Part shown: positions 17,198 through 27,081 of the stretch, in pieces | Layout of the letters: each line of letters begins with the position of its first letter | How positions within the stretch are numbered: position 1 is the stretch's first letter | Source of the DNA: a bacterium UBP4_UBA6127 | Lineage (GTDB): Bacteria > UBP4 > UBA4092 | Direction of reading: 5' to 3' | Assembly: GCA_002428325.1 (NCBI GenBank) | Contig: DIVR01000067.1 | Location: 39,520-103,519 of the forward strand | DNA: 64,000 nucleotides | Notes under the pieces: generated by a model | The model's database searches: none | The model's input: only the letters and a program-made list of their open reading frames with translations | Told to the model about the DNA's origin: nothing | Made by a program: the position numbers and the translations under genes

Positions 17198-18934
17198 ATG
17201 ATTAAATATTCACTCGGTAACCAGCAAGATCTTATCCTGAAAACATTACCTTCTTATAGGAAGGCAAAACTGATCCAACGCATCATGAAAAAAGATGCTA
17301 CCGTCTGGAAATCAGAACCAGCAAGAAGTGAAGCTATCGTCAACCGATTAGGCTGGCTGGATATTGCCGATTGGATGCTGCCCAGAGTCAATGAATTATA
17401 TAAATTATCGGCAGAAGTCAAAAAAGAAAAAATATCCCATGTAGTGCTGCTAGGTATGGGGGGTTCCAGCCTCTGTCCTGAAGTCCTCAGTTCCATATTA
17501 GGAATATCTAAAGGCTGCCCTAAATTCTTCATGCTGGATGCCACTGACCCTGAAGCAGTTAAAAATGTTGACTCACAAATTATTCTTCAATCAACCCTCT
17601 TTATCATGTCAAGTAAATCAGGAGGAACAGTTGAGACTAATTCCCAGTATAAATATTTCTACGCCCAACTGGAAAAATTGAAAAAAGGAAATGATGTTGG
17701 CCGTCATTTTGTTGCTATCACCGATGATGGGACTTCCCTGCAAAAGTTAGCAACGGAAAAAGGATTCAGGAATACCTTTATTAACCCATCCGATATTGGA
17801 GGTCGTTATTCCGCCCTTTCCTATTTTGGCATGGTACCTGCTGCAATAATGGGAATCAATGTAAAGAAATTTCTCACCAATGCCAATAAGATGAAAGAAT
17901 CCATTATTAAAGTAGGTCCCATTGAAGAAAACCAGGCTGTTTATCCAGGCATTATCCTGGGTGAACTGGCTAAGGTCGGAGTGGATAAGGCAACTTATTT
18001 GATACCTGGAAAAATGTCACCTTTGGGTTATTGGATCGAACAACTGGTCGCCGAAAGTACCGGCAAGGAAAACATGGGGGTGATTCCTGTTGAAGGTGAA
18101 AGCATTGGTTCAGTAAATTCATATGGACCAGACAGGGCTTTTATCAGTATCCAGTTAAAATCAGAAAAGAACAAGGCTTTTGAGAATAAATTAACTTCTC
18201 TTAAAAAGGCAGGATTCCCTGTTATAGAAATTATCTTAAATAATGAATATGACCTGGCAGGAGAATTTTATAGGTGGGAAATAGCAACCGCCGCCATGGG
18301 CTCTGTTTTACAAATTGATCCCTTTGACCAGCCTAATGTCCAATCAGCAAAAGACCTGACAAAAAAACTATTAGATAACTTCAACACTAAAGGTAAGTTC
18401 CCGGCTGAAAAACCTGTTTTCACATCTAAAAACATCAGTATCTATGCGGATAAAAAGGCTTTTGCTATTCCCAGTGTCGTAAAAAAAGTTAAATCCTTAG
18501 AAGAAATCCTTGAACAATTTCTGGCAACTGTTCAACCTAATGATTATTTAGCCTTCCTGGCATACCTTGCTAAATCCAAACCTGTCCAAAAGAAATTTGA
18601 TGCTTGGAGAAAAAATGTTCAAAAGAATTTGGGGATTGCCACCATCCAGGGTTATGGTCCCAGATATCTTCATTCTATTGGACAACTATATAAGGGTGGG
18701 CAAAATAATGGTTTATTTATTGAATTTACCATTAAAGATGCCAAAGACTTAAAAATTCCCGGGGAGGCTTACACTTTTGGAGAGTTAAAATTCGCCCAGG
18801 CACTGGGTGACTATCAAGCACTGCAGTCTACAGGCAGAAGAACCCTTCGAATTGAATTAGGTAAGAATTACCTGAAAGATTTAGAGATCTTTGAAAAAGC
18901 CTTCTTGGCTGCTATAACCAAAATCTCTCAATAA
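17198..18934 (+). CDS. pgi: Glucose-6-phosphate isomerase
   Basis: A 578-residue protein of the phosphoglucose isomerase superfamily. The SIS-fold motifs are VVLLGMGGSSLCPEVL (about residue 83-98), FIMSSKSGGTVETNSQYKYF and DIGGRYSALSYFG. The length and the C-terminal segment (YGPRYLHSIGQLYKGG) match the PGI part of bacterial transaldolase-PGI fusion proteins; here it stands alone. It interconverts glucose-6-phosphate and fructose-6-phosphate in the cytoplasm, linking released sugars to glycolysis. AAGGAG lies 7 bases before the start, and it ends in a strong terminator. Confidence 0.93.
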   Translation: MIKYSLGNQQDLILKTLPSYRKAKLIQRIMKKDATVWKSEPARSEAIVNRLGWLDIADWMLPRVNELYKLSAEVKKEKISHVVLLGMGGSSLCPEVLSSILGISKGCPKFFMLDATDPEAVKNVDSQIILQSTLFIMSSKSGGTVETNSQYKYFYAQLEKLKKGNDVGRHFVAITDDGTSLQKLATEKGFRNTFINPSDIGGRYSALSYFGMVPAAIMGINVKKFLTNANKMKESIIKVGPIEENQAVYPGIILGELAKVGVDKATYLIPGKMSPLGYWIEQLVAESTGKENMGVIPVEGESIGSVNSYGPDRAFISIQLKSEKNKAFENKLTSLKKAGFPVIEIILNNEYDLAGEFYRWEIATAAMGSVLQIDPFDQPNVQSAKDLTKKLLDNFNTKGKFPAEKPVFTSKNISIYADKKAFAIPSVVKKVKSLEEILEQFLATVQPNDYLAFLAYLAKSKPVQKKFDAWRKNVQKNLGIATIQGYGPRYLHSIGQLYKGGQNNGLFIEFTIKDAKDLKIPGEAYTFGELKFAQALGDYQALQSTGRRTLRIELGKNYLKDLEIFEKAFLAAITKISQ

Positions 18935-18953
18935 TTAATATATATACAAAATA

Positions 18954-19000
18954 AACAGCTCGGTTATTAGATTCATCCTCTAATAACCGGGCTGTTTTTA
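18954..19000 (+). terminator. Intrinsic terminator after pgi
   Basis: 18-base arms, AACAGCTCGGTTATTAGA (18954-18971) and 18979-18996, pair with one G-T wobble, loop of 7 bases, followed by T-rich sequence. Confidence 0.92.
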
Positions 19001-19056
19001 TGTAGATAGGGTACAATAATTGAAAATTCTAATTATTATCAAGGAGCTCTTTTGAA

Positions 19057-20064
19057 ATGCGATTTTATTTTGAGGAAACCCTTTGGGATGGATGGGAGAC
19101 TCTTCGTTTTGGAGATAATCTCAAAGGTCAACATCTGCATTTAGCCCTTAGAGGTGCGACCCTTTTGGATTATCAAATCAACCATCAGGGAAAACCAGTT
19201 TCTATTTGTGATGGATTTGCCTCAGGAGATGAGCTTAAATACCAGGGTAGCGCCCGTTTTTTCATCATGGCTCCCTTTGCTAATCGTATCCCCAATGGGA
19301 TCTACCGATTCAATGGACAGACATATACGCTGAAACCCTCCAATCCCTTATATCCCAAGGTAAGACATGGACTCGCTAAAGATATCGATTTTAAGATCAA
19401 TAAAATCACACAGGATGAATCAAGATTGATGATTGAATTGATTACTCAAGAAATTAGACCAGGTCGGTTTGAGGGGTACCCTTTTGAATTGGATATGGTA
19501 ATTCGATTTATCCTTACTGATAATAAACTTGAAGTTAATGTGATGGGTTCTAACCCCGGAGATCGACCTTTACCTTTTTATGCTGGTTGGCATTCTTATT
19601 TTAAAACATCCACTCAAGGTATTGACCATTGCCAGTTGGTCATCCCGGCCAAACGAGTTATTAAAACCGATACTGATGATATTCCCCTACAAGAGATTGA
19701 TTGCCTCATAGATATAGATAATTATCCTGAATTAGATTTTAGGCCCAATAAACCAAGCATTATCGGGTCAAGAAAACTTGATCATGGATATGCTGACTTA
19801 ATACCTGATCCGGATGGATTGATTCGATCTTCATTGATAGATTTAGATAACCGGCTGAAAATCAACTTGATTCAGGAAAAGGGGACTGTCATAGCCTTTA
19901 CAGGAGATACCATCCAATATCGTCCTAGGTCTTCTCTAGCAATTGAACCGGTTGAGTGTTTCACCAATGCTTTTAATCGACCAGATTGCCTGAACGAAAT
20001 CACATTAAAACCAGAAGATTCTAAAACCTATCGTTTTGCAGTTGAATATCAGTCAGGCTTATAA
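19057..20064 (+). CDS. Aldose 1-epimerase family protein
   Basis: A 335-residue protein of the galactose mutarotase fold. Family positions are seen as MAPFANRIPNGIYRF, the histidine segment VRHGLAKDIDF, YAGWHSYF and the C-terminal glutamate in SLAIEPVECFTNAFN. It would interconvert the anomers of a hexose or hexose phosphate. An AAGGAG ribosome binding site precedes the ATG. The upstream ATAGGGTACAAT resembles the sequence before the GH20 gene, suggesting a shared promoter type. It probably serves the same carbohydrate pathway. Confidence 0.88.
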   Translation: MRFYFEETLWDGWETLRFGDNLKGQHLHLALRGATLLDYQINHQGKPVSICDGFASGDELKYQGSARFFIMAPFANRIPNGIYRFNGQTYTLKPSNPLYPKVRHGLAKDIDFKINKITQDESRLMIELITQEIRPGRFEGYPFELDMVIRFILTDNKLEVNVMGSNPGDRPLPFYAGWHSYFKTSTQGIDHCQLVIPAKRVIKTDTDDIPLQEIDCLIDIDNYPELDFRPNKPSIIGSRKLDHGYADLIPDPDGLIRSSLIDLDNRLKINLIQEKGTVIAFTGDTIQYRPRSSLAIEPVECFTNAFNRPDCLNEITLKPEDSKTYRFAVEYQSGL

Positions 20065-20213
20065 ACCGACTATTCACCTATATGGAAAAGAGTTGTTTTC
20101 AATTCAGCTATCTTCCATTTAGAAATTGTTGGATTCGAGGAAAGGTTCTTTGATATGTCTTTTGCCAATTAAAAGATTCTCTGAAAAAGATCTCTATCTA
20201 AATCTTTAAATTA

Positions 20214-20254
20214 AAATAGCAGGGGTAAATAAATCATATTTATCCCTGCTATTT
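20214..20254. terminator. Bidirectional terminator between epimerase and secretin genes
   Basis: 18-base arms AAATAGCAGGGGTAAATA (20214-20231) and 20237-20254 pair with one wobble; A and T runs at the ends suit both strands. It separates the convergent galM-like and gspD genes. Confidence 0.85.
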
Positions 20255-20273
20255 CGTAATGCTGGTCAGTCAG

Positions 20274-22421
20274 TTATTTTTTCTTATTTTTCTGTAGGAT
20301 ATCCTTTTCTAAACGTTCCATTTCAGGTCCTGTCAGAGTTTTAAAATCTTCCGCTGTCCTGACAACTCTGGGGGTTAAGAAAACCAATAATTCAGTTTTA
20401 TCTTTGGTAGTACTCTTACTCTGAAAAAGCTTGCCCACTAAAGGGATATCACCTATTATGGGAACTTTGCTGACAGTCTCAGTCAAATCATCCTTCATGA
20501 GACCTCCAATAATGACAGTCTCTCCATCTTTGACCATCACTTCAGTGGTTGCTTCTCGATTAGCAATCACCGGGGCATCATAATAGGTTATCTCTTCGAT
20601 CTTGGAGATACTTGGATTAACACTCATGGTGACATATCCATCTGGATTGATATGCGGGGTAACCGTCAGGTTAATACCCACATCTTGATAACTGTAGCTG
20701 TTGTAAACCGAACCGGTATCTGTTACTTGGCGACTTGTCAGGAAGGGTACTTTTTCCCCAACCATAATAGTTGCAGCTGAATTGTCACTGGTTAATATCC
20801 TGGGGGTTGAGAGGATATTAAGCTTGGAATTTTTTTTCAATGCTTGCACTACTAATTGGATATTTTGATTGGTAACTGAATACTTGAATCCCTGGGTTAT
20901 ATCGGCCAAACTGAAGCTGGTTGTCAACGCTGAGTTCAACACATTTCCAAAAAGATTGCCAGTGGTAGTAAGGATGCTCCATTCCGCTCCTAATTCTGTA
21001 TTATCCGTAACTGTACGTTCGGCAATCAATACCTCAACCATAACCTGGGGACGGGCATAATCAAGAGAGTCGACCATCTGCTTTAAACGATCAAAATACC
21101 TTGGGGATGCTAAAAATACCAATGAATTAGTTGTCGTATCTGCTTGAACATTTATTTCACCAATCATAGATCCACTTCCGGCTGAAGCGGCTACTTGAGT
21201 GAAAGGATTACTAAATCGATTGTTTTGATTGCTACTTCTGGAAGATTGTCCACTTGAGCTAGTGGTTTGTTGAAGCAGCTTGGTAAACAAATTGGCTAAT
21301 GCTGTTGAATTCCCATGTTTCAGATGTACAATCAGGGTTGATTCCTGCTCAGTTGCATCTTTATCCAACTCCTTGATTAATTGAGCAATTACCTCCATAT
21401 CACTGGCTGGAGCTGCCACAACGATGGAATTGGTTCGTTCATCCACGGATAATTTAACTGCGGTTCTTAGCTTAGACTGTAAGAGGTCATTCTGAGTCGC
21501 CTGACTGCTAGAGCCAGAATCAGATTCATTACTATTACCACTAGGAAACCCGGGAGGCATGAATCTCCGCATAAAGCCACCACTTGTTTGGCTTGCTGAT
21601 GAACTACTGTCCTGTTTGAATATATCGTTCAAGGTATCTTTCAAATCAGAAGCATCCGAATTTTTCAGAATAAATACCCTGACTTGACTTGAACTGATTT
21701 GGGGTTGATCTAAGCTGTTTACAATTTCAGCAATTCTCCTAACTATAGAAGAAGTTTCAGTGATAATCAGGGTATTACTTCTTGCATTAGCCGAAAGGTC
21801 ACCCCTTTTTGACATTAAACTGCTAATATCCTTTTTAATCTCATAAGCATCGGCATAACTTAATGGCATCACCAGAGTAATGAATTCATCACTATGCTGG
21901 ACTATTTCTGGATTTTTTCCAATTTTTACAGGGACTTCAGCTAATTTAGCATTTTCAAGAGCAAGAACCTTTAGAACCTTCCCGGTTTGAACAGCGGTTA
22001 ACCCTTTTACTGCTAAGGCTGAATTCAATATTGTGATAGCATCCTCAATGGAAACAGTTTTATCAGTCAATATGGTAATATCTCCGGATATATCAGCATC
22101 CTTTACCACAGCCATACCTGATATCCTGGCTACATAATCCAACACCTGATCAATGGAGGCCTTTTCAAAACGCATATAGACTCTGCGTTCACCTGACTTA
22201 TCAGCCTCGGGAGAATTCTCCTGACTTGGCATAGACTCTCTGATATCCGGAGCTTCCCTTAAAATCGGTTGCCATAATCTATCTGGGTTTGTTGAATCAA
22301 CAGAATGATTCACTGAATCTATGGATACCGCATCCATAGAAGAGATTTTTTCCTGTGCATTTATCATGACAGGAAAACTAATAAACACTATAAAGAACCA
22401 TCTAATTATTCTAGATTTCAC
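20274..22421 (-). CDS. gspD: Type II secretion system secretin GspD
   Basis: A 715-residue outer-membrane channel subunit. A signal peptide ends near A22. An N0 domain (VYMRFEKASIDQVLDYVARI, about residues 80-150) precedes repeated N1-N3 domains with Ser-rich linkers (about 270-300 and 385-410). The secretin core ends with VPIIGDIPLVGKLFQ and ELLVFLTPRV. Secretins form the multimeric gate that lets folded proteins exit. It is the last gene of the secretion operon and overlaps the PilP-like gene by 4 bases. No S-domain or pilotin gene is recognised. Confidence 0.95.
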   Translation of the reverse strand: MKSRIIRWFFIVFISFPVMINAQEKISSMDAVSIDSVNHSVDSTNPDRLWQPILREAPDIRESMPSQENSPEADKSGERRVYMRFEKASIDQVLDYVARISGMAVVKDADISGDITILTDKTVSIEDAITILNSALAVKGLTAVQTGKVLKVLALENAKLAEVPVKIGKNPEIVQHSDEFITLVMPLSYADAYEIKKDISSLMSKRGDLSANARSNTLIITETSSIVRRIAEIVNSLDQPQISSSQVRVFILKNSDASDLKDTLNDIFKQDSSSSASQTSGGFMRRFMPPGFPSGNSNESDSGSSSQATQNDLLQSKLRTAVKLSVDERTNSIVVAAPASDMEVIAQLIKELDKDATEQESTLIVHLKHGNSTALANLFTKLLQQTTSSSGQSSRSSNQNNRFSNPFTQVAASAGSGSMIGEINVQADTTTNSLVFLASPRYFDRLKQMVDSLDYARPQVMVEVLIAERTVTDNTELGAEWSILTTTGNLFGNVLNSALTTSFSLADITQGFKYSVTNQNIQLVVQALKKNSKLNILSTPRILTSDNSAATIMVGEKVPFLTSRQVTDTGSVYNSYSYQDVGINLTVTPHINPDGYVTMSVNPSISKIEEITYYDAPVIANREATTEVMVKDGETVIIGGLMKDDLTETVSKVPIIGDIPLVGKLFQSKSTTKDKTELLVFLTPRVVRTAEDFKTLTGPEMERLEKDILQKNKKK

Positions 22422-23089
22422 TGGAGTTCCTCCTCTTGTTTCTTTCTCCGTTCACGAAGTTCTGTTTCTAAATCAGAAGCTTCACTTTTCACTGTTACAT
22501 TTGAAACTGCTTGTTCTTTCTGCTCCCTTTTATTAATCCGTCTAGAATTTAATTTAGGGTCTTCTATCTTATTAATAACAGGCACCTCTTTTTTATCTGC
22601 AGTGGTAATAATTTGACTGGAAGTTCCAGGCAACTCGACTTGATCACCTATCTTGAAAATAGTAATTTCCTTTTGTCCTGTTTTTCGAGCTTCAATTCTG
22701 TCAGATAATATTGTAATAACTTTATAATTCCCCATTTCATTCCCAGAGACCAGAAACTGTCTCTCTTTGGTCTCAGTATTCTCCACTGACAAAATATAGT
22801 GTTTTCCATCCAAAGCAATTCCCGTAATGGTTAGAGACTGAGGTGGAGCCAGAATAACTGAAGGAGCTTCAATAAATTCAATTTCCTTGGTATTGCGTTC
22901 AGATGGAATAGCAAAGATATTCTTAGAACTGATTATTTCAACAAAATCGGTTGTATCCTCAGACTGAGTGGTAAGAATCGTTTTCTTTCCTTTTCCATTA
23001 TCCGTTTGGGTGGACTGCCTCATACAACCAGATATTGGGATAGTGATCAAGATGGATATTATAATTATTTTCCCTGTATTTTTATTCAT
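22418..23089 (-). CDS. PilP/GspC-like lipoprotein of the secretion system
   Basis: The start at 23089 gives 223 residues and an ATGA overlap with the upstream PilO-like gene; a longer frame to 23149 is less likely. It opens with a lipoprotein signal (ITIPISGC, lipid-modified Cys about residue 22). A central region LTITGIALDGKHYILSVE followed by ITIFKIGDQVELP matches the GspC homology-region/PilP fold that contacts the secretin. The tail is charged and Glu/Lys-rich. It replaces the membrane-anchored GspC expected in a type II operon. No PDZ domain is seen. Confidence 0.72.
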   Translation of the reverse strand: MNKNTGKIIIISILITIPISGCMRQSTQTDNGKGKKTILTTQSEDTTDFVEIISSKNIFAIPSERNTKEIEFIEAPSVILAPPQSLTITGIALDGKHYILSVENTETKERQFLVSGNEMGNYKVITILSDRIEARKTGQKEITIFKIGDQVELPGTSSQIITTADKKEVPVINKIEDPKLNSRRINKREQKEQAVSNVTVKSEASDLETELRERRKKQEEELQ

Positions 23090-23643
23090 TCGACAGCTCC
23101 TGCGGCAGGGTTTTTTTTCTTTCCGGATTTCATTGTTTCTGAGAGGCAAAGGACTGATATATTCAACTGGGCATTAATATCAGCGCCTTCTTCCTCCCCC
23201 ACTCTAGATATTCTAAGTTTATTAATTCTAGCCACTGTTTCTGGTGCTTCAACAGATTTAACAAAACTGGCAATACCTGAAAGATTTCCAGATAACTCAA
23301 TTTCAAAAGATAATTCGCTGATAGAACCTTTATTAATGACTGACCCGGGCCTGATTGATGTTACCTTAATATTGGATTCAGTAGCCCAGCTTTCTGCTTT
23401 TTCCAAGAATCCGGCAGTAGTGATTGTTTGATTCTCTACCGTATTATTGGCATAAAGTCCTATTGTTGGATGAGCTTTCAGATATTTAGCTCTCTCGACT
23501 TTTTTTGATAATTGCTCAATCTGTTGATCCATATGAAACCATTGGTCTTTTAATGGAACAAAAGCAAATTTATATATAATGGCTGTGATAATAAAAAATA
23601 CAGCAATCAAAACCATTCTTTTTTCACGTCGGCTTATAACCAT
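23086..23643 (-). CDS. PilO/GspM-like inner-membrane protein
   Basis: A 185-residue protein with one N-terminal membrane helix (MVLIAVFFIITAIIYKFAFV), a coiled segment (HMDQQIEQLSKKVERAKYL) and a ferredoxin-like C-terminal region (LSFEIELSGNLSGIASFVKS), the PilO/GspM pattern. It would form the inner-membrane alignment platform with the PilM/PilN protein. Its start codon abuts or overlaps the upstream PilM-like stop, and it ends in an ATGA overlap, so translation is coupled. Confidence 0.82.
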   Translation of the reverse strand: MVISRREKRMVLIAVFFIITAIIYKFAFVPLKDQWFHMDQQIEQLSKKVERAKYLKAHPTIGLYANNTVENQTITTAGFLEKAESWATESNIKVTSIRPGSVINKGSISELSFEIELSGNLSGIASFVKSVEAPETVARINKLRISRVGEEEGADINAQLNISVLCLSETMKSGKKKNPAAGAVE

Positions 23644-25127
23644 TATGAACGACCTCCATTTCCCGTATTTTTCCTAATAACAGGGGTGATTTTTTGAAAA
23701 CCTGGTTTCCATTTCAGGGAAATGCCAAATTCAACCGGATAATCCGGATTACGACTGGAAGCTCGGATATAAGTCAATTTAGCATCAGTGAAGATACCCG
23801 AAGCATTTAACTTGTTCAACAGTTCAGCGACTGACTGACTGTTTGCTGAGGCTCCTACCAGAGCAATATCTTTTGAACGGTCATAAGTTAAAACTTTTAA
23901 ATAGTAATCCTCTCCCCATAGTTCAGATAATATAGCTGTTAAGGTTAAGATGCTTACCTGTTGTTCTTTAAATCTACTCATTACAGTAGCATCCAGTGAA
24001 GCTTTGTCTGCGACTGATAAAAAAGACCGAAACTGATTGTATTCATCTTTTACACGGTTATACTTTATTACTTTCTGAGCATATAATCCCAAGACCAAAA
24101 CAAGCAGTAAAACCCCAAAAACAATCTTATATCCTGATTTCCTGGAGATTTCTGAAACATGCGAACTCTTTCTGCCAAACAATCTTGGTTTTAATAAATT
24201 GCATGCAGGGCTTTCCGGAATTTCATAAATAAGATTTCCCAGAAAAACCATCCATTCAGAAGGATTCTCGATACCATTAATAGTAATTAGCGACGAAGAC
24301 TTTTGCTCGTTTAAGAGCCTGACAACAGGTTTTTCTCCCTGGAAGAAAGACTGCTTGAGATAAGATAACCTGTCTTCAGGTCCAATGATAAATAAGGGAG
24401 AAGATTCCATTACTGCAGATTGAACATCATGAACTTTTATACCTTGAAGTATCTGGGTAATTAATGCAGCTTCTGCTGATTCATAACCTGTTTCAGAGAG
24501 GGTTTGATAATTTCGAAAGGAATTAATTCTCCCTTGGTGAAGAGATATCTGTTCAACTTTGTTCTCATTGAATGATAGTACCATTCCTTCTTCTAAAGAT
24601 GAATAATACTTACGAAGAGCTCGGTGGCTGGATACAATAGACGGTTCAAGACCGGACAACTTCAAGCCTGCTCCTTGAATTAATTGGGCATATCGATTTA
24701 TCATATTTTTCTTCATTGCTATGACATTAAAAACCTGATTGCCGTTTATTTCTCCGGGAGCCTCTATCCAATCTACTGATAATAAATCAGGGGCCACTGG
24801 TAATTCCCGTTCCAACCTTAATTCCATCATTTGACGGCTTTCCTGCTCATCTCCGGCAGGCAAATCAACCCTTGTCCAGAACAATTCATCCATTGAGACA
24901 ATAATTTTGACATCTCGAACTTTTATTCCAGATTTAATCAGGGATTGCTTTAACCATTCGCCTGTCTTAAGAAGATTTTCTCGATCTAATTCTTCAGGAT
25001 ATTCCCATGTTCCAACCAGGGAAATCGATGGATTAGAATCAAAACTACATCCCACCGCATATCGAATTGATTTACTCCTGAATTCAAGAACCAGATATTG
25101 CTTATTTGCTTTATTCATTAATTTCAT
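23643..25127 (-). CDS. GspL-like PilM-PilN fusion protein
   Basis: A 494-residue protein. Residues 1 to about 330 resemble the cytoplasmic actin-like PilM/GspL domain (YLVLEFRSKSIRYAVG; later DLPAGDEQESRQMMELRLER). A membrane helix follows (VFGVLLLVLVLGLYA, about residue 345-360), then a PilN-like periplasmic domain (about 365-494). GspL anchors the ATPase to the membrane platform. The start overlaps the gspK stop as ATGA. The fusion is typical of GspL, though the parts look more like PilM and PilN. Confidence 0.82.
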   Translation of the reverse strand: MKLMNKANKQYLVLEFRSKSIRYAVGCSFDSNPSISLVGTWEYPEELDRENLLKTGEWLKQSLIKSGIKVRDVKIIVSMDELFWTRVDLPAGDEQESRQMMELRLERELPVAPDLLSVDWIEAPGEINGNQVFNVIAMKKNMINRYAQLIQGAGLKLSGLEPSIVSSHRALRKYYSSLEEGMVLSFNENKVEQISLHQGRINSFRNYQTLSETGYESAEAALITQILQGIKVHDVQSAVMESSPLFIIGPEDRLSYLKQSFFQGEKPVVRLLNEQKSSSLITINGIENPSEWMVFLGNLIYEIPESPACNLLKPRLFGRKSSHVSEISRKSGYKIVFGVLLLVLVLGLYAQKVIKYNRVKDEYNQFRSFLSVADKASLDATVMSRFKEQQVSILTLTAILSELWGEDYYLKVLTYDRSKDIALVGASANSQSVAELLNKLNASGIFTDAKLTYIRASSRNPDYPVEFGISLKWKPGFQKITPVIRKNTGNGGRS

Positions 25128-26437
25128 GGATAAATCCCCTGCCCTAAAAATGAAATATCCCGATAGTATAAAGGACTTATCGGTAACTGATATCTATCAA
25201 CCACTACGAGTAGTCGAGTGAATGCTTTTTTATCATTTAATTTTCCCAAGGATTGAATTCTAAATTGAGAAGATCGCACTGTTATAGAATCAATCACCTG
25301 TTTGAAAGTCGTTTTATCTAAAACGTTTCCTACATCACCAACATTCTTAAAAGGGCCTTCTGTTCCTATCCTTCGTTCAATGATTTGATCGGCTTTTGTC
25401 TCATCCATACCCGGAAGAGCCAACAGGACACTCCTGGGTGCCGTATTAATATTCACCAAGCCAACGACTGACTGGGCCCTGGAGAAGGTAACATAATCAG
25501 CTATCAAACCAAGCTTTTCGGTTGTCATACCGTTCACATCCAGTAAATCCCCCAAACTTCGGATATCTTTATGAGATTCCAGATAATCAGATATTGCTAT
25601 AATATCCCGCGTAGAAAGACCATATGAAGTAAGTCGCTGTAATTGACTATAGCTGGCTGACGGGAGATAGATTCGTTCCTGGCCACTGATAGATTTATTT
25701 ATATCTGATGAATAAACGGTCACATAAGGATACAATCCTCTATCCAGTTTTCCATCCGCATTATCGGGTGGATAACTGACATCCCCATCGTTTTCATTTG
25801 CATCCAGGAGACCATTTTGGTTGGCATCTTCACCATAAAGGATAGCGGGTGTTATTCCTTTAACTAATAATAACTCTTCAACGGTATCAAAAGGTCCATT
25901 TTTACATGAATAGGGTGGAGTTAACTGAGTATAATATTCATCTTTTGCTCCATTCGCTGAAGCCTTGGCGGTTGCTGACCTCCAATCAATAATAGAATCG
26001 GCAATGACTTCATCAACATTAGGAAGTTTCATAAGCACAGCTTTTGTTGCTGAATTTAGATTAATTTTAGAATTCTCATCCATAATTTCATAGGAAATTT
26101 CCCCTTCATTTTCTGGTCTATCATTAAAAAGGGTAAAAGTTCCATCTCCAAGAGCAACAGTCCAAATCTCACTTTCACCTGAATGCCATGGGGAGGTAAG
26201 CATACCCGCTTCTGTAGAATCATTAGTTAATATGGCGATTCCTTCTTCGATTCCGGCTTTTGCCAATTCCATGGTTATTAATTTATCTGATTGGTTTGCC
26301 ATAATCCGATATTCCACCAACATTGAATGTCCAAAACCGACGGCTATAGCGCTTAATATGACTATCAGCCAGAGGACTATTACTAATATAATTCCTTTTT
26401 GAGGTAGTAATTTCATATCTGCTTTGAGTTCTATCAT
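25124..26437 (-). CDS. gspK: Minor pseudopilin GspK
   Basis: A 437-residue protein, long as GspK usually is. The prepilin-like segment is QKG then IILVIVLWLIVIL without Glu+5, which is characteristic of GspK. Helix-hairpin-helix regions read SKINLNSATKAVLMKLP and LVNINTAPRSVLLALPGMDE, and a calcium-type Asp-rich loop DANQNGLLDANENDGD occurs near residue 222. GspK caps the pseudopilus tip with GspI and GspJ. It overlaps both neighbours by 4 bases (ATGA). Confidence 0.92.
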   Translation of the reverse strand: MIELKADMKLLPQKGIILVIVLWLIVILSAIAVGFGHSMLVEYRIMANQSDKLITMELAKAGIEEGIAILTNDSTEAGMLTSPWHSGESEIWTVALGDGTFTLFNDRPENEGEISYEIMDENSKINLNSATKAVLMKLPNVDEVIADSIIDWRSATAKASANGAKDEYYTQLTPPYSCKNGPFDTVEELLLVKGITPAILYGEDANQNGLLDANENDGDVSYPPDNADGKLDRGLYPYVTVYSSDINKSISGQERIYLPSASYSQLQRLTSYGLSTRDIIAISDYLESHKDIRSLGDLLDVNGMTTEKLGLIADYVTFSRAQSVVGLVNINTAPRSVLLALPGMDETKADQIIERRIGTEGPFKNVGDVGNVLDKTTFKQVIDSITVRSSQFRIQSLGKLNDKKAFTRLLVVVDRYQLPISPLYYRDISFLGQGIYP

Positions 26438-27081
26438 GCTTTTGGAAGCCTGAGGGTCGATACAAACTCTTTATATCCATCAGGAGAACTCTCATCCGGC
26501 ATTCCAATAGTGATACTGATCATTTTGGGTAACTTATCTGTTGATGTCCACTCATCCAGCCACTCTGAACCGTCATAATATTGAAAATGTAGGCTGTTTA
26601 TATCTTTAGATATCATCTGATATTCCAGATTTTCTGAATCAGGACTGGTAATTTGCCGGTTTATTGTCTTTAACAAACCAATGTCACCTGTATTCGGATT
26701 GGTATCAATTGAATATAAAATAACAGCTTCATCAGATTGTCCTGTACTATCCCAATTAACTGTCTGGTTTAGGGATATAAATTCTAGGCTGTCTTTATAA
26801 ACACTTCCGGTTGAATAGGTCGTGGCTGTAAATGTCCAGGAAGGAGTCGCTTTTGACAAGCTGGAGGATTCAAGGTCTTCCCTGATCATACCTAATATAA
26901 TTCGTGCTTTCTGGTTTCTTTCAGAAATCAAGGTTCCTTTTTCTTTTGATTTTATTGCGGCATTCAGTGTCTCATAAACAGCGCCTATCAGTATGAGGGC
27001 AATGGTAATTGCTGCCAACAATTCAATCAGGGTAAATCCGTTTTTCTTATTGATTGCTTGCACTGCTGGAGTCCTCACCAT
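26434..27081 (-). CDS. gspJ: Minor pseudopilin GspJ
   Basis: A 215-residue protein with the prepilin signal NKKNG then FTLIELLAAITIALILIGAV (cleavage near G15) and a mostly beta C-terminus. Position between gspI and gspK and length fit GspJ. The start lies inside the end of gspI (35-base overlap). It forms part of the pseudopilus tip complex. Confidence 0.88.
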   Translation of the reverse strand: MVRTPAVQAINKKNGFTLIELLAAITIALILIGAVYETLNAAIKSKEKGTLISERNQKARIILGMIREDLESSSLSKATPSWTFTATTYSTGSVYKDSLEFISLNQTVNWDSTGQSDEAVILYSIDTNPNTGDIGLLKTINRQITSPDSENLEYQMISKDINSLHFQYYDGSEWLDEWTSTDKLPKMISITIGMPDESSPDGYKEFVSTLRLPKA

